A DNA stretch of 64,000 bases from Rhizobiaceae bacterium (lineage in GTDB: Bacteria > Pseudomonadota > Alphaproteobacteria > Rhizobiales > Rhizobiaceae): positions 143,281 through 207,280 of the forward strand of contig JAILWO010000005.1 of NCBI GenBank assembly GCA_025698895.1, in the 5' to 3' direction. This document shows positions 54,118-62,516 of this stretch, piece after piece. Each line of letters starts with the position of its first letter. Position 1 is the first letter of the stretch. A model generated the notes under the pieces. That model made no database searches. It saw nothing but the letters and a program-made list of their open reading frames with translations, and was not told where the DNA came from. Position numbers and translations under genes: made by a program.

Positions 54118-55721
54118 CAAAGCTGAAATCCCTGCTCGACACCGGGTCGGAAGATTTCCGGGCCAACACCGCGCATTACCGCGCCAAGGTGGCCGAGCTG
54201 CACGCGCTGCGGCGCAGCCAGCGTGTCGGCGGGCCGGAAAGCGCACGGGCGCGCCACGTGAAGAAGGGCAAGATCCTGCCGCGCGAGCGCGTCGAGCGGC
54301 TGATCGACCCGGGCACGCCGTTCCTCGAACTTGGCGAACTCGCCGGGCTCGACAAGTACGACGGCGTGCCGCCCGGCGCGGGCATCATCACTGGCATCGG
54401 CGTGATTGAGGGCCGCCACTGCATGATCATCGCCAACGACGCCACTGTTAAGGGCGGCACCTATTTCGGCATGACCTGCCGTAAGCACGTGCGCGCCCAG
54501 CGGATCGCCTGGGCCAATCGCCTGCCGGTCGTCACACTGGTCGATTCCGGCGGCGCGTTTCTGCCTGACCAGGAGAACATCTTTCCCGACGAAGGCCAGT
54601 TCGGCTCGATCTTCCACCAGCAGGTCGGGATGTCGGGCGACGGCGTGCCGCAGATCGCCGTGGTCATGGGCCCCTGCACCGCCGGCGGCGCCTATATCCC
54701 GGCGCTTTGCGACGAGGTGGTCATCGTGCGCGGCCAGGGCTTCATGTATCTCGGCGGGCCGGAACTCACCTTCGCCGCCACTGGCGAGAAGGTCGACAAC
54801 GAGACCCTCGGCGGCGGCAAGATGCACTGCTCGGTCTCGGGCGTGACCGACCATCTCGCCGAGGACGACGCCCACGCGCTCGCCATCACGCGAGAGATCG
54901 TCAAGCACCTGGGCGAGAGGCCCTCCCCGCGCAAGACACCGGCGCCGCCGCGCGCCCCGGCCTACGCGGTAGAAGAGATCTACGGCATCGTCAGCCGGGA
55001 CCCAAAAGTACCCACCGAGAACCGCGAGATCGTCGCTCGGCTGGTCGACGGCAGCGATTTCCACGAGTTCAAGCCGCTCTACGGCGACACCTTGATGACC
55101 GGCTGGGGCCGCATTCACGGGCACGAGGTGGGGATCCTCGCCAATACCGGCGTGCTGTTCGTCGAAGCGGCGCTGAAGGCCACGCATTTCATCAATCTCT
55201 GCGTGCAGCGCGACATCCCGCTGCTGTTCCTGGCCGATGTCAACGGCTTTATGGTGGGGCGCGAGGTCGAGCAGATGGGAATCGCCAAGGCGGGCGCCAA
55301 GATGATCACCGCCATGTCCTCGGCGCGGGTGCCGAAGTTCACCATCATCACCGGTGGTTCGTACGGAGCCGGATATCTGGCCATGCTGGGCCGCCCCTTC
55401 CAGCCCGACGCGATGTTTGCCTGGCCAACCGGCCGCGCGGCCATCATGGGGCCGGAACAGGCCGCGAGCGTGCTGGCCCAGGTGCGCGCCCAGATCAACG
55501 GGCGCGAGGGCAAGACCTGGACGAAAGAGGAGGAAGAGGCCTTCAAGGCGCCTATCCGCAAGGAATACGAGGATTTCCAGGGCGCCTACAACTTCGCCTC
55601 GAACCTCTGGGTCGACAGTGTGATCGAGCCCTGCGAGACCCGTGACGTCATGGCGCTGCTGCTCGACATCACCTCACGGCGACCAAAGGTCGAAACCCAT
55701 TTCGGCGTGTTCAGGATGTGA
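54114..55721 (+). CDS. Acyl-CoA carboxylase beta subunit 3 (MCC-lineage carboxyltransferase)
   Basis: A 535-residue carboxyltransferase with ANDATVKGGTYF, VDSGGAFLPDQE, CTAGGAYIPALCDE and SYGAGYLAMLGR. Residue 163 is Phe (GQFGSIFHQQ), as in subunit 1. The C-terminal SYGAG block is YLAML instead of the YGMCG of the other two beta subunits, which hints at a different acyl pocket. ATGA-coupled to the ligase; the alpha subunit follows after 10 bases. Confidence 0.94.
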   Translation: MTKLKSLLDTGSEDFRANTAHYRAKVAELHALRRSQRVGGPESARARHVKKGKILPRERVERLIDPGTPFLELGELAGLDKYDGVPPGAGIITGIGVIEGRHCMIIANDATVKGGTYFGMTCRKHVRAQRIAWANRLPVVTLVDSGGAFLPDQENIFPDEGQFGSIFHQQVGMSGDGVPQIAVVMGPCTAGGAYIPALCDEVVIVRGQGFMYLGGPELTFAATGEKVDNETLGGGKMHCSVSGVTDHLAEDDAHALAITREIVKHLGERPSPRKTPAPPRAPAYAVEEIYGIVSRDPKVPTENREIVARLVDGSDFHEFKPLYGDTLMTGWGRIHGHEVGILANTGVLFVEAALKATHFINLCVQRDIPLLFLADVNGFMVGREVEQMGIAKAGAKMITAMSSARVPKFTIITGGSYGAGYLAMLGRPFQPDAMFAWPTGRAAIMGPEQAASVLAQVRAQINGREGKTWTKEEEEAFKAPIRKEYEDFQGAYNFASNLWVDSVIEPCETRDVMALLLDITSRRPKVETHFGVFRM

Positions 55722-55731
55722 GGCGGCCACA

Positions 55732-57747
55732 GTGAAGATCAAGACGGTTCTCATCGCCAACCGCGGCGAAATCGCCTGCCGGATCGCCCGCACGGCGCGG
55801 ACACGGGGCGTCCGGCCTGTCGCCGTACATTCCGAAGCCGACGTCAACGCGCTCCACGTGCGCGAGATCGGCCACTCGATCTGCATCGGCGGCGGGCCGG
55901 CCTCGGAAAGCTATCTGCGCATCGATGCCGTGCTGGCCGCGGCGAAGGCCGCCGGGGCCGACGCCGTCCATCCCGGCTACGGTTTCCTCGCCGAGAACCC
56001 CGAATTCGCCCGCGCGGTCGAGGCCGCCGGTCTGATCTTCATGGGACCGACGCCGGAAACCCTGGAACGGTTCGGCGACAAGGCCAGCGCCAAGGATGCC
56101 GCCATCGCGGCCGGCCTGCCGGTGATCTCGGGCGCCGCGGGCGCCCTGTCCGATCCCGATCAAATCGCCGCCGAAGTGCGCCGGATGGGCCTGCCCGTGC
56201 TGCTCAAGGCTGTGGGCGGCGGCGGCGGACGTGGACAGCGGCTGGTGGCAGACGAAAAGACCCTGATGGCCGACATCGAGGGCGCGCTGCGCGAAGCGAA
56301 GTCCACCTTCGGCTCGGAAGGTCTCCTGCTGGAACGGTTCCTGCCCGAGGCCCGCCATGTGGAGGTGCAGATCGCCGGCGATGGCAAGGGTCTCGTCGTG
56401 CATCTTTTCGAGCGCGACTGCACGCTGCAGCGCCGTCACCAAAAGGTGATCGAGGAAGCTCCCGCCTGGGGCCTGCCCCGCGACCTGCTCGAACGGATCG
56501 CCCAGGACTCCGTGCGGCTGGGGGAGACGCTCGACTACCGCGGGCTCGGCACGGTGGAGTTCCTGGTCTCGGGCGAGGAATACTTTTTCCTCGAGGTGAA
56601 CCCGCGCATCCAGGTGGAACATCCCGTGACCGAGGCGATCACCGGGCTCGACCTCGTGGCACTGCAACTGCGTATTGCCGAGGGTGCGGGGCTTGGCTTG
56701 AAGCAAGGCGATCTGACGATTGACGGTCACGCCATCGAGGCACGGCTCTATGCCGAGGACCCGGCGATGCAGTTCGCTCCTTCCACCGGCACGCTGACCA
56801 CGCTGAGCCTGCCCGATGGTCTCCGCATCGACAGCGGCGTCGAGGCAGGCGATGCCGTGACCCCCTATTACGATCCGATGATCGCCAAGCTGATCATCCA
56901 CGCGCCCGACCGCGAGACGGCGCTGGCGCGGCTCGCGCTGGCGCTGGATCATGTCGCGGTCGAAGGCGTCGAGACCAATCGCGCCTTCCTCGCCGCGCTC
57001 GCCCGCGACGCCGAATTCGAGAAAATGAACGTCCATACCCGCTGGATCGACGAGCGGCTGGACGATCTGACTGCGGCGGCGAAAGTGCCGGGCATCCGGC
57101 TCTGGAAGGCCATGGCAGCCGTACTCTTCGTCACCCGCGGGCGATCAGACGACGCCGCCGAACCGTGGTCGAACCGCGACCTCTTCACCAACTGGCGGCT
57201 CGGCCTTGGCGGCGACGCGATGGAGGCGGGCCAGCGCGTGATGCTGACCGACGCAGCGGGAAGCGTCGAGGAGCTCTGCGTGGGCCCGGTACGCTCCGGC
57301 GACACCTACACGGTCTATGGCAGTGATGGTGCCGCCCTCACTTTCTCCTGCCGTGAGATCGCGCCGGGCCGGTGGCGCGTGGCGCAGGGCGAGACGGTAG
57401 ACGTGGCAACCGCGCGCCTTCATGCCGGGGTGATCGAGATCGACGCCGGGCCGGGCCGGCTTGTCTTCCGCCCGGCACCACCCTTGGCCTCGGCCGCTGG
57501 CGAAAGCGCTGCCGAACGGACCGTTGCCTCGCCGCTAACCGGAATGATCGTCGACGTCAAAGTGTCCGAGGGCGATGCGGTAGCGGAAGGCGATGTCGTA
57601 GCGGTCCTGGAGTCAATGAAGCTCGAGATCTCCATCAAGGCATCTGCCTCCGGCATCGCCGCGAATATTGCGGCCTCCAAAGGCATGATGGTGGATCGCG
57701 GCCAGACGATCGCCGAGATCATACCACCCGAAAAGGAACAGGCATGA
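55732..57747 (+). CDS. Acyl-CoA carboxylase alpha subunit 3 (BC-BT-BCCP)
   Basis: A 671-residue fused alpha subunit. The BC domain starts VLIANRGEIACRIARTARTR and has KAVGGGGGRGQRLV and EVNPRIQVEHPVTEAITG. The BCCP domain holds the biotinyl lysine near residue 630 in LESMKLE. The start is GTG at 55732, with GAGG about nine bases upstream and directly before the VKIKTVLIANRGE start of homology. It ends in an ATGA overlap with the lyase gene. It has exactly the same length as alpha subunit 1. Confidence 0.94.
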   Translation: MKIKTVLIANRGEIACRIARTARTRGVRPVAVHSEADVNALHVREIGHSICIGGGPASESYLRIDAVLAAAKAAGADAVHPGYGFLAENPEFARAVEAAGLIFMGPTPETLERFGDKASAKDAAIAAGLPVISGAAGALSDPDQIAAEVRRMGLPVLLKAVGGGGGRGQRLVADEKTLMADIEGALREAKSTFGSEGLLLERFLPEARHVEVQIAGDGKGLVVHLFERDCTLQRRHQKVIEEAPAWGLPRDLLERIAQDSVRLGETLDYRGLGTVEFLVSGEEYFFLEVNPRIQVEHPVTEAITGLDLVALQLRIAEGAGLGLKQGDLTIDGHAIEARLYAEDPAMQFAPSTGTLTTLSLPDGLRIDSGVEAGDAVTPYYDPMIAKLIIHAPDRETALARLALALDHVAVEGVETNRAFLAALARDAEFEKMNVHTRWIDERLDDLTAAAKVPGIRLWKAMAAVLFVTRGRSDDAAEPWSNRDLFTNWRLGLGGDAMEAGQRVMLTDAAGSVEELCVGPVRSGDTYTVYGSDGAALTFSCREIAPGRWRVAQGETVDVATARLHAGVIEIDAGPGRLVFRPAPPLASAAGESAAERTVASPLTGMIVDVKVSEGDAVAEGDVVAVLESMKLEISIKASASGIAANIAASKGMMVDRGQTIAEIIPPEKEQA

Positions 57748-58703
57748 CCGACTTTCCCAAGTTCGTAGAGTTTCGTGAAGAAGGCCCGCGCGAGGGCTTT
57801 CAGATCGAAAGCAAGACCTACCCGATCGAACAGCGGATCGAGCTGATCGACATGCTCAGCGATACCGGGCTGAAGCGCATCCAGGTGGGTAGCTTCGTCA
57901 GCCCCAGATACGTGCCGCAGATGGCCGACACGGGCGAGCTGTTTCAGCACATCAAGCGCAAGCCCGGTGTGAAATACACCTCGCTTTGGCTGAACGAGAA
58001 GGGGTTCCGCAAGGCGTTGACCGCGCATGAAGTCGATATCGACCCGCGTCTTTTGTTCTATCCGTCTGAGGCTTTCGCACAGGCAAACAACAACTGCTCC
58101 TCAGCGGAGATGCGCGAGCGGCAACGCGAGTGGGTGCGGCTCTACAAGGAAGCGGGCTACACCGTCGATGCGGCCTATGTGATGACCGCGTTCGGCTGCA
58201 ATCTCGAAGGTCCCATCCCGCAGGAGCGGGTGCTGGAGGACTTCCGTTTCGTCCTACGCCTTTGCGAGGAAGAGCAGATCCCCGTACCGATTCTCGTGAT
58301 CGCCGACACGATGGGCTGGGGCAACCCCGAGGCGGTCAAGCGCATGGTCGGCGCCCTGCGCGAGCTTGCGCCCGGGGCGCGCATCGGAATGCATCTTCAC
58401 GACACGCGCGGGCTGGGCATCGCCAACATCCATGCGGCGTTGTCAATGGGGGTGGACATGTTCGAAAGCTCGGTCGCCGGCCTTGGCGGCTGCCCCTTCG
58501 CCGGCCACGGCAACGCCCGCGCCGCGGGCAATGTCTGCACCGAGGACGCGGTTTTTCTGTGCCACGAGCTGGGCATCGAGACGGGCATCGACCTGGACAA
58601 GCTGATCGCCGCCGCGGTCAAGGCCGAAGAGATCATCGGCGCGCCCCTGATGGGCCGGGTGATGCATTCCGGCGGACTCGACAAGTTTCGCAAGGCGAAA
58701 TGA
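57744..58703 (+). CDS. HMG-CoA lyase-like aldolase (DRE-TIM family)
   Basis: A 319-residue member of the HMG-CoA lyase family, which splits 3-hydroxy-3-methylglutaryl-CoA-type products of gamma-carboxylation and hydration. Recognisable are VGSFVSPRYVPQMAD, the metal-binding MHLHDTRGLG and the Cys loop GLGGCPFAGHGNARAAGN. The N-terminal motif reads EEGPREGFQ, so Glu17 takes the place of the Asp that binds metal in the usual GPRDGLQ. ATGA-coupled to the alpha subunit. It may cleave a larger 3-hydroxy-3-alkylglutaryl-CoA than HMG-CoA. Confidence 0.9.
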   Translation: MTDFPKFVEFREEGPREGFQIESKTYPIEQRIELIDMLSDTGLKRIQVGSFVSPRYVPQMADTGELFQHIKRKPGVKYTSLWLNEKGFRKALTAHEVDIDPRLLFYPSEAFAQANNNCSSAEMRERQREWVRLYKEAGYTVDAAYVMTAFGCNLEGPIPQERVLEDFRFVLRLCEEEQIPVPILVIADTMGWGNPEAVKRMVGALRELAPGARIGMHLHDTRGLGIANIHAALSMGVDMFESSVAGLGGCPFAGHGNARAAGNVCTEDAVFLCHELGIETGIDLDKLIAAAVKAEEIIGAPLMGRVMHSGGLDKFRKAK

Positions 58704-58713
58704 GGAGATTGAT

Positions 58714-59628
58714 ATGGGAAAAACGCTGGACGGAAAGGTCGTGCTGGTCACTGGCGCGGGCGGCGGGATCGGCCGCGAGATCGCGCTGATGGCGGCAGCC
58801 GAGGGAGCGGCGGTCGTAGTCAACGATTTGGGCGCGTCACTGAAGGGTACTGGCCACACTCTCACTGCTGCGCAAACGGTGGTGGACGAGATCAAGGCCG
58901 CCGGTGGCGACGCCATCGCCGATGGCGGCAGCGTAACCGACCCGGACGCGGCCCGGGCCATGGTCGAGGCCGCCGTGAAGGAATTCGGCCGCATCGACGC
59001 AGTCGTGAACAATGCCGGAATCCTGCGCGACGGCTTCTTTCACAAGATGAGCCACGAGGACTTCGATGCGGTGGTGAAAGTACACCTCTACGGCGCCTTC
59101 AATACCTCGCGCGCCGCGACTGATTATTTCCGCGAGCAGGAAGGCGGCGCGCTGGTGCACATGACCTCGACCTCGGGCCTGATTGGCAATTACGCCCAGG
59201 TGAACTATTCGGCGGCCAAACTGGGCATTGCGGCCTTTTCGAGATCCGTCGCGCTCGACCTCAAACGCTGGAACGTGCGGTCCAACTGCATCGCGCCCTT
59301 CGCCTGGAGCCGGATGATTTCCTCGATCAAGACCGACACGCCGGAACAGGAGGCGCGGGTCGAGAAGATCAAGAAGATGACGCCCGCCAAGGTCGCGCCG
59401 ATGGCCTGCTATCTGATGAGCGATCAGGCCGCAGATATCTCGGGCCAGATCTTTGCCGTTCGGATGAACGAGATCTTCCTGATGAGCCAGCCGCGACCGG
59501 TGCGTTCGGTGCATTCCGGCGACGGCTGGACCGCCGAAACGATCGCCGAGCATGCCATTCCCGCGCTCAAGTCGCATTTCACGCCGCTCGAAGTTTCAGC
59601 GGACGTCTTTTCCTGGGATCCGGTTTGA
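58714..59628 (+). CDS. MFE-2-type SDR (3-hydroxyacyl-CoA dehydrogenase-like)
   Basis: A 304-residue SDR resembling the dehydrogenase domain of peroxisomal multifunctional enzyme 2 (HSD17B4). TGAGGGIGREIALM and VVVNDLGASLKGTG are characteristic of that group, and STSGLIGNYAQVNYSAAKLG gives Ser, Tyr and Lys. The last 60 residues (from GQIFAVRMNEIFLMSQ) extend beyond a standard SDR, as in the MFE-2 domain. Between the lyase and citryl-CoA-lyase-like genes, it probably oxidises a 3-hydroxyacyl-CoA from the same route. Confidence 0.9.
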   Translation: MGKTLDGKVVLVTGAGGGIGREIALMAAAEGAAVVVNDLGASLKGTGHTLTAAQTVVDEIKAAGGDAIADGGSVTDPDAARAMVEAAVKEFGRIDAVVNNAGILRDGFFHKMSHEDFDAVVKVHLYGAFNTSRAATDYFREQEGGALVHMTSTSGLIGNYAQVNYSAAKLGIAAFSRSVALDLKRWNVRSNCIAPFAWSRMISSIKTDTPEQEARVEKIKKMTPAKVAPMACYLMSDQAADISGQIFAVRMNEIFLMSQPRPVRSVHSGDGWTAETIAEHAIPALKSHFTPLEVSADVFSWDPV

Positions 59629-60431
59629 TGAGCAAGCGCAAGCAGAAGATTGCTTCGAATATCGCCTGGAGCACACCCGACAAGATTTGCGTGCGCGGTC
59701 TCGACCTGCCGAACGAGATCCTGGGCCACATGAACCTCGGCGATCTGGCGTTTCTGCAGTTGACGGGCCGCAAGGCCATGCCCGAGGAAAGCCGCGTGTT
59801 CAACGCCATCGTCATCACGCTGGTCGAACATGGTATCACGCCGTCCGCCCTGGCCGCGCGCATGACCTATATGGGCGCGCCGGAATCGCTTCAGGCCGCA
59901 GTCGCGGCGGGGCTCTGCGGGTTGGGCACGGTGTTCGTCGGCTCGATGGAAGGCGCCTCAAAGATGCTGTACGAGGCGCTGCCGCAGGACAAGCTGGGCA
60001 CCGGCGCAGATCTGGATGCTGTCGCCGCTGAAACGGTTGAAAAATTCCGCGCCCGCAGGGCGATCGTTCCTGGGCTGGGCCATCCGGTGCACAAGCCGGT
60101 CGATCCCCGCGCGCCGCGGCTTTTCCAGATTGCGGCCGAGAACGGCAAGTCCGGCGAGTATGTCGCGCTGATCCAGAAAATTCAGGCCGTGGCCGAAGAT
60201 AAATCAGGCAAGATGCTGCCGATCAACGCCACCGGCGCAATCGGCGCTATCTGCTGCGAGTTCGGCTTCCCATGGAAGATCGTGCGTGGCTTCGGGGTGA
60301 TGGCGCGCGCGATCGGGCTGGTGGGCCATATCCTCGAGGAGAGCGAAAATCCGATTTCCTACGAAATATGGCAGCGCGCCGAAGAGGAGATCCTCGAGAC
60401 CAGCGGCCCTGGCGCGCACAGGGCGAGGTGA
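59628..60431 (+). CDS. Citryl-CoA lyase-like protein (citrate synthase family, short form)
   Basis: A 267-residue protein of the short citrate-synthase-like family that includes citryl-CoA lyase and the C-terminal domain of ATP-citrate lyase. The signature VPGLGHPVHKPVDPRAPRLF contains His152 and His155, and LVEHGITPSALAAR and CCEFGFPWKIVRGFGVMARA are also conserved. It could cleave or form a carbon-carbon bond in a citryl-CoA-like 3-hydroxy-3-carboxyalkyl-CoA. The ATG at 59628 overlaps the SDR stop by one base (TGATG). Its substrate in this operon is unknown. Confidence 0.87.
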   Translation: MSKRKQKIASNIAWSTPDKICVRGLDLPNEILGHMNLGDLAFLQLTGRKAMPEESRVFNAIVITLVEHGITPSALAARMTYMGAPESLQAAVAAGLCGLGTVFVGSMEGASKMLYEALPQDKLGTGADLDAVAAETVEKFRARRAIVPGLGHPVHKPVDPRAPRLFQIAAENGKSGEYVALIQKIQAVAEDKSGKMLPINATGAIGAICCEFGFPWKIVRGFGVMARAIGLVGHILEESENPISYEIWQRAEEEILETSGPGAHRAR

Positions 60432-60434
60432 CGG

Positions 60435-61598
60435 ATGCAGACCTCTGCCCCCGAAGCCCATGACGATCTGCGCGCGGCACTGCGCGCGCTCTGCGCGCAA
60501 TTCCCACCCGAATACCACCGCCAGCATGGTGCGGATGAGACCTACCCCGAAGAGTTCGTTGAGGCGCTGACCCGCGCGGGCTGGCTTGCCGCGATGATCC
60601 CCGAGGAATATGGCGGCTCGGGGCTAGGGCTAACCGAGGCCTCGATCATCATGGAGGAGATCAACCGCTCGGGCGGCAATGCCGGCCATTGCCACGGGCA
60701 GATGTACAACATGGGCACGCTCCTGCGGCACGGATCGGAGGAGCAGAAGCGGAAATACCTGCCCGGCATCGCCAGCGGCGAACTGCGGCTGCAATCAATG
60801 GCCGTGACCGAACCCACCACCGGCACCGATACTACCAAGCTCAAGACCACCGCGGTCAAGACGGGCGACCGCTATGTGGTCAACGGTCAGAAGGTCTGGA
60901 TCAGCCGAATCCGGCATTCCGACCTAATGATCCTGCTGGCGCGCACGACGCCGATCAATGAGGTCAAGCGCAAGGCGCAGGGCCTGTCGATCTTCATGGT
61001 CGATCTGAAAAAGGCGATTGGCAATGGCATGAGAGTAAGCCCGATCGCGAACATGCCGGGGCACGAAACCTACGAGGTTTTCTTCGATGAGCTCGAGATC
61101 CCAGAAGAGAACCTGATCGGTGAGGAAGGGCGCGGCTTTTATCATATCCTGGATGGCTTGAATGCTGAGCGCGCCCTGATCGCTGCGGAATGTATCGGCG
61201 ACGGCTACTGGTTCATTAATAAAGCCCGCGCCTATGCGGGGGAGCGGATCGTGTTCGACCGGCCCATCGGCCAGAACCAGGGAGTGCAGTTCCCAATTGC
61301 CAAGGCTTTCGTCAACCTCGAGGCAGCCAATCTGATGCGTTTCGAAGCCTGCCGCCGCTTCGATTCCGGCGGCGATTGCGGGGCGCAGGCCAATATGGCC
61401 AAGCTGCTTGCCGCCGATGCGTCCTGGGAGGCGGCTAATGCATGCATCCAGACCCATGGCGGGTTCGGGTTCGCCCGGGAGTACGATGTGGAACGCAAGT
61501 TTCGCGAAACCCGTCTGTACCAGGTGGCGCCGATATCGACCAACCTGATCCTGTCCTATGTCGCGGAACACATCCTCGGCATGCCAAGGTCGTTTTGA
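60435..61598 (+). CDS. Acyl-CoA dehydrogenase (APVN-loop subgroup)
   Basis: A 387-residue dehydrogenase. The loop VTEPTTGTDTTKLKTTAV is nearly the same as in the partial protein at 1-891 (VTEPTTGLDTTRLKT), so these two are close paralogues. The EGT loop is replaced by QVAPISTN, and the helix-G base is in DGLNAERALIAAE. It ends GMPRSF. It starts three bases after the preceding gene. Confidence 0.92.
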   Translation: MQTSAPEAHDDLRAALRALCAQFPPEYHRQHGADETYPEEFVEALTRAGWLAAMIPEEYGGSGLGLTEASIIMEEINRSGGNAGHCHGQMYNMGTLLRHGSEEQKRKYLPGIASGELRLQSMAVTEPTTGTDTTKLKTTAVKTGDRYVVNGQKVWISRIRHSDLMILLARTTPINEVKRKAQGLSIFMVDLKKAIGNGMRVSPIANMPGHETYEVFFDELEIPEENLIGEEGRGFYHILDGLNAERALIAAECIGDGYWFINKARAYAGERIVFDRPIGQNQGVQFPIAKAFVNLEAANLMRFEACRRFDSGGDCGAQANMAKLLAADASWEAANACIQTHGGFGFAREYDVERKFRETRLYQVAPISTNLILSYVAEHILGMPRSF

Positions 61599-61642
61599 GG
61601 CGCCTCGTGCTGGCGCGGCAATCTGGAACGGGAAGAGCGCGG

Positions 61643-62482
61643 ATGACAACCGAAGTCGACATCGATCATCTGCGAGGCTGGATCGGCACTGAGGAGAGCG
61701 CTTCGGAAACCATTAGCGACGTACTGCTGGCACGGTACCGCGCGACCTTGGGCCGGTGGCTCGCGCCCGCCGAGGCAGGGCACGCACCAGTGGGCCTCCA
61801 CTGGTGCCTCACACTGCCTCCGGCCGATCTCGAGACGCTTGGAGCGGACGGACACCCGGCCCGGGGCGGCTTTATGCCTCCTGTGCCTCTGCCTTCGCGC
61901 ATGTGGGCCGGCGGCGAGTTGCGGCATCTGAGGCCGCTGCCTGCGCTGGGAACCGTCAAGCGCCGGTCGGTCATCGCCGATGTGACGCTGAAACACGGGC
62001 GCAGTGGCCCGCTGGTGTTGGTTGCGGTCAAGCACAAATATGTCGCTGACGGCGAAACCGCGGTTGTCGAGACCCAGAACATTGTTTATCGGGCAAGCAC
62101 GGTGCCCGGGCCCGCGCCCGCTGTTCCGCCCGAGGCGGCGAAGCGCGTGCAGGAGGTCCTGACGCCCGATCCCGTTTTGCTGTTCCGCTATTCAGCAATG
62201 ACGTTCAACGGCCATCGTATCCACTACGACCGTCCCTATGCCTGCGAAATCGAGGGCTATCCAGACCTGGTTGTTCATGGGCCGCTGCAGGCTACATTAC
62301 TCATCAATCTGGCCGCGAAGGCATGTGGCCGCATACCGGCAGTTTTCAGCTATCGGGGCTTGGCGCCATGCTATAGCGGCAAGATGTTGATGCTGTGCCA
62401 ACAGGGGACGCCGACCGAAGGCACGGTGTGGTGCGAGACAGCCGACGGACTGAGAACAATGCAAGGCACATATCAGTCCTGA
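61643..62482 (+). CDS. MaoC/HTD2-like hydratase (mesaconyl-CoA hydratase-like)
   Basis: A 279-residue protein with an N-terminal FAS1-like dehydratase half (about residues 8-150, including HWCLTLPP, GGFMPPVPLPSRMWAGGELR) and a C-terminal hotdog half with FRYSAMTFNGHRIHYDRPYA and VVHGPLQATLLINL. This layout matches mesaconyl-C4-CoA hydratase and HTD2-type 3-hydroxyacyl dehydratases; the NGHRIHYD segment contains the catalytic His. ATG 61643 is used, in front of MTTEVDIDHLRGWIG. It may hydrate the enoyl-CoA product of the neighbouring dehydrogenase. Confidence 0.88.
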   Translation: MTTEVDIDHLRGWIGTEESASETISDVLLARYRATLGRWLAPAEAGHAPVGLHWCLTLPPADLETLGADGHPARGGFMPPVPLPSRMWAGGELRHLRPLPALGTVKRRSVIADVTLKHGRSGPLVLVAVKHKYVADGETAVVETQNIVYRASTVPGPAPAVPPEAAKRVQEVLTPDPVLLFRYSAMTFNGHRIHYDRPYACEIEGYPDLVVHGPLQATLLINLAAKACGRIPAVFSYRGLAPCYSGKMLMLCQQGTPTEGTVWCETADGLRTMQGTYQS

Positions 62483-62516
62483 TCGCTTTAACGAACGATC
62501 GAATTCACGGGAGAAG

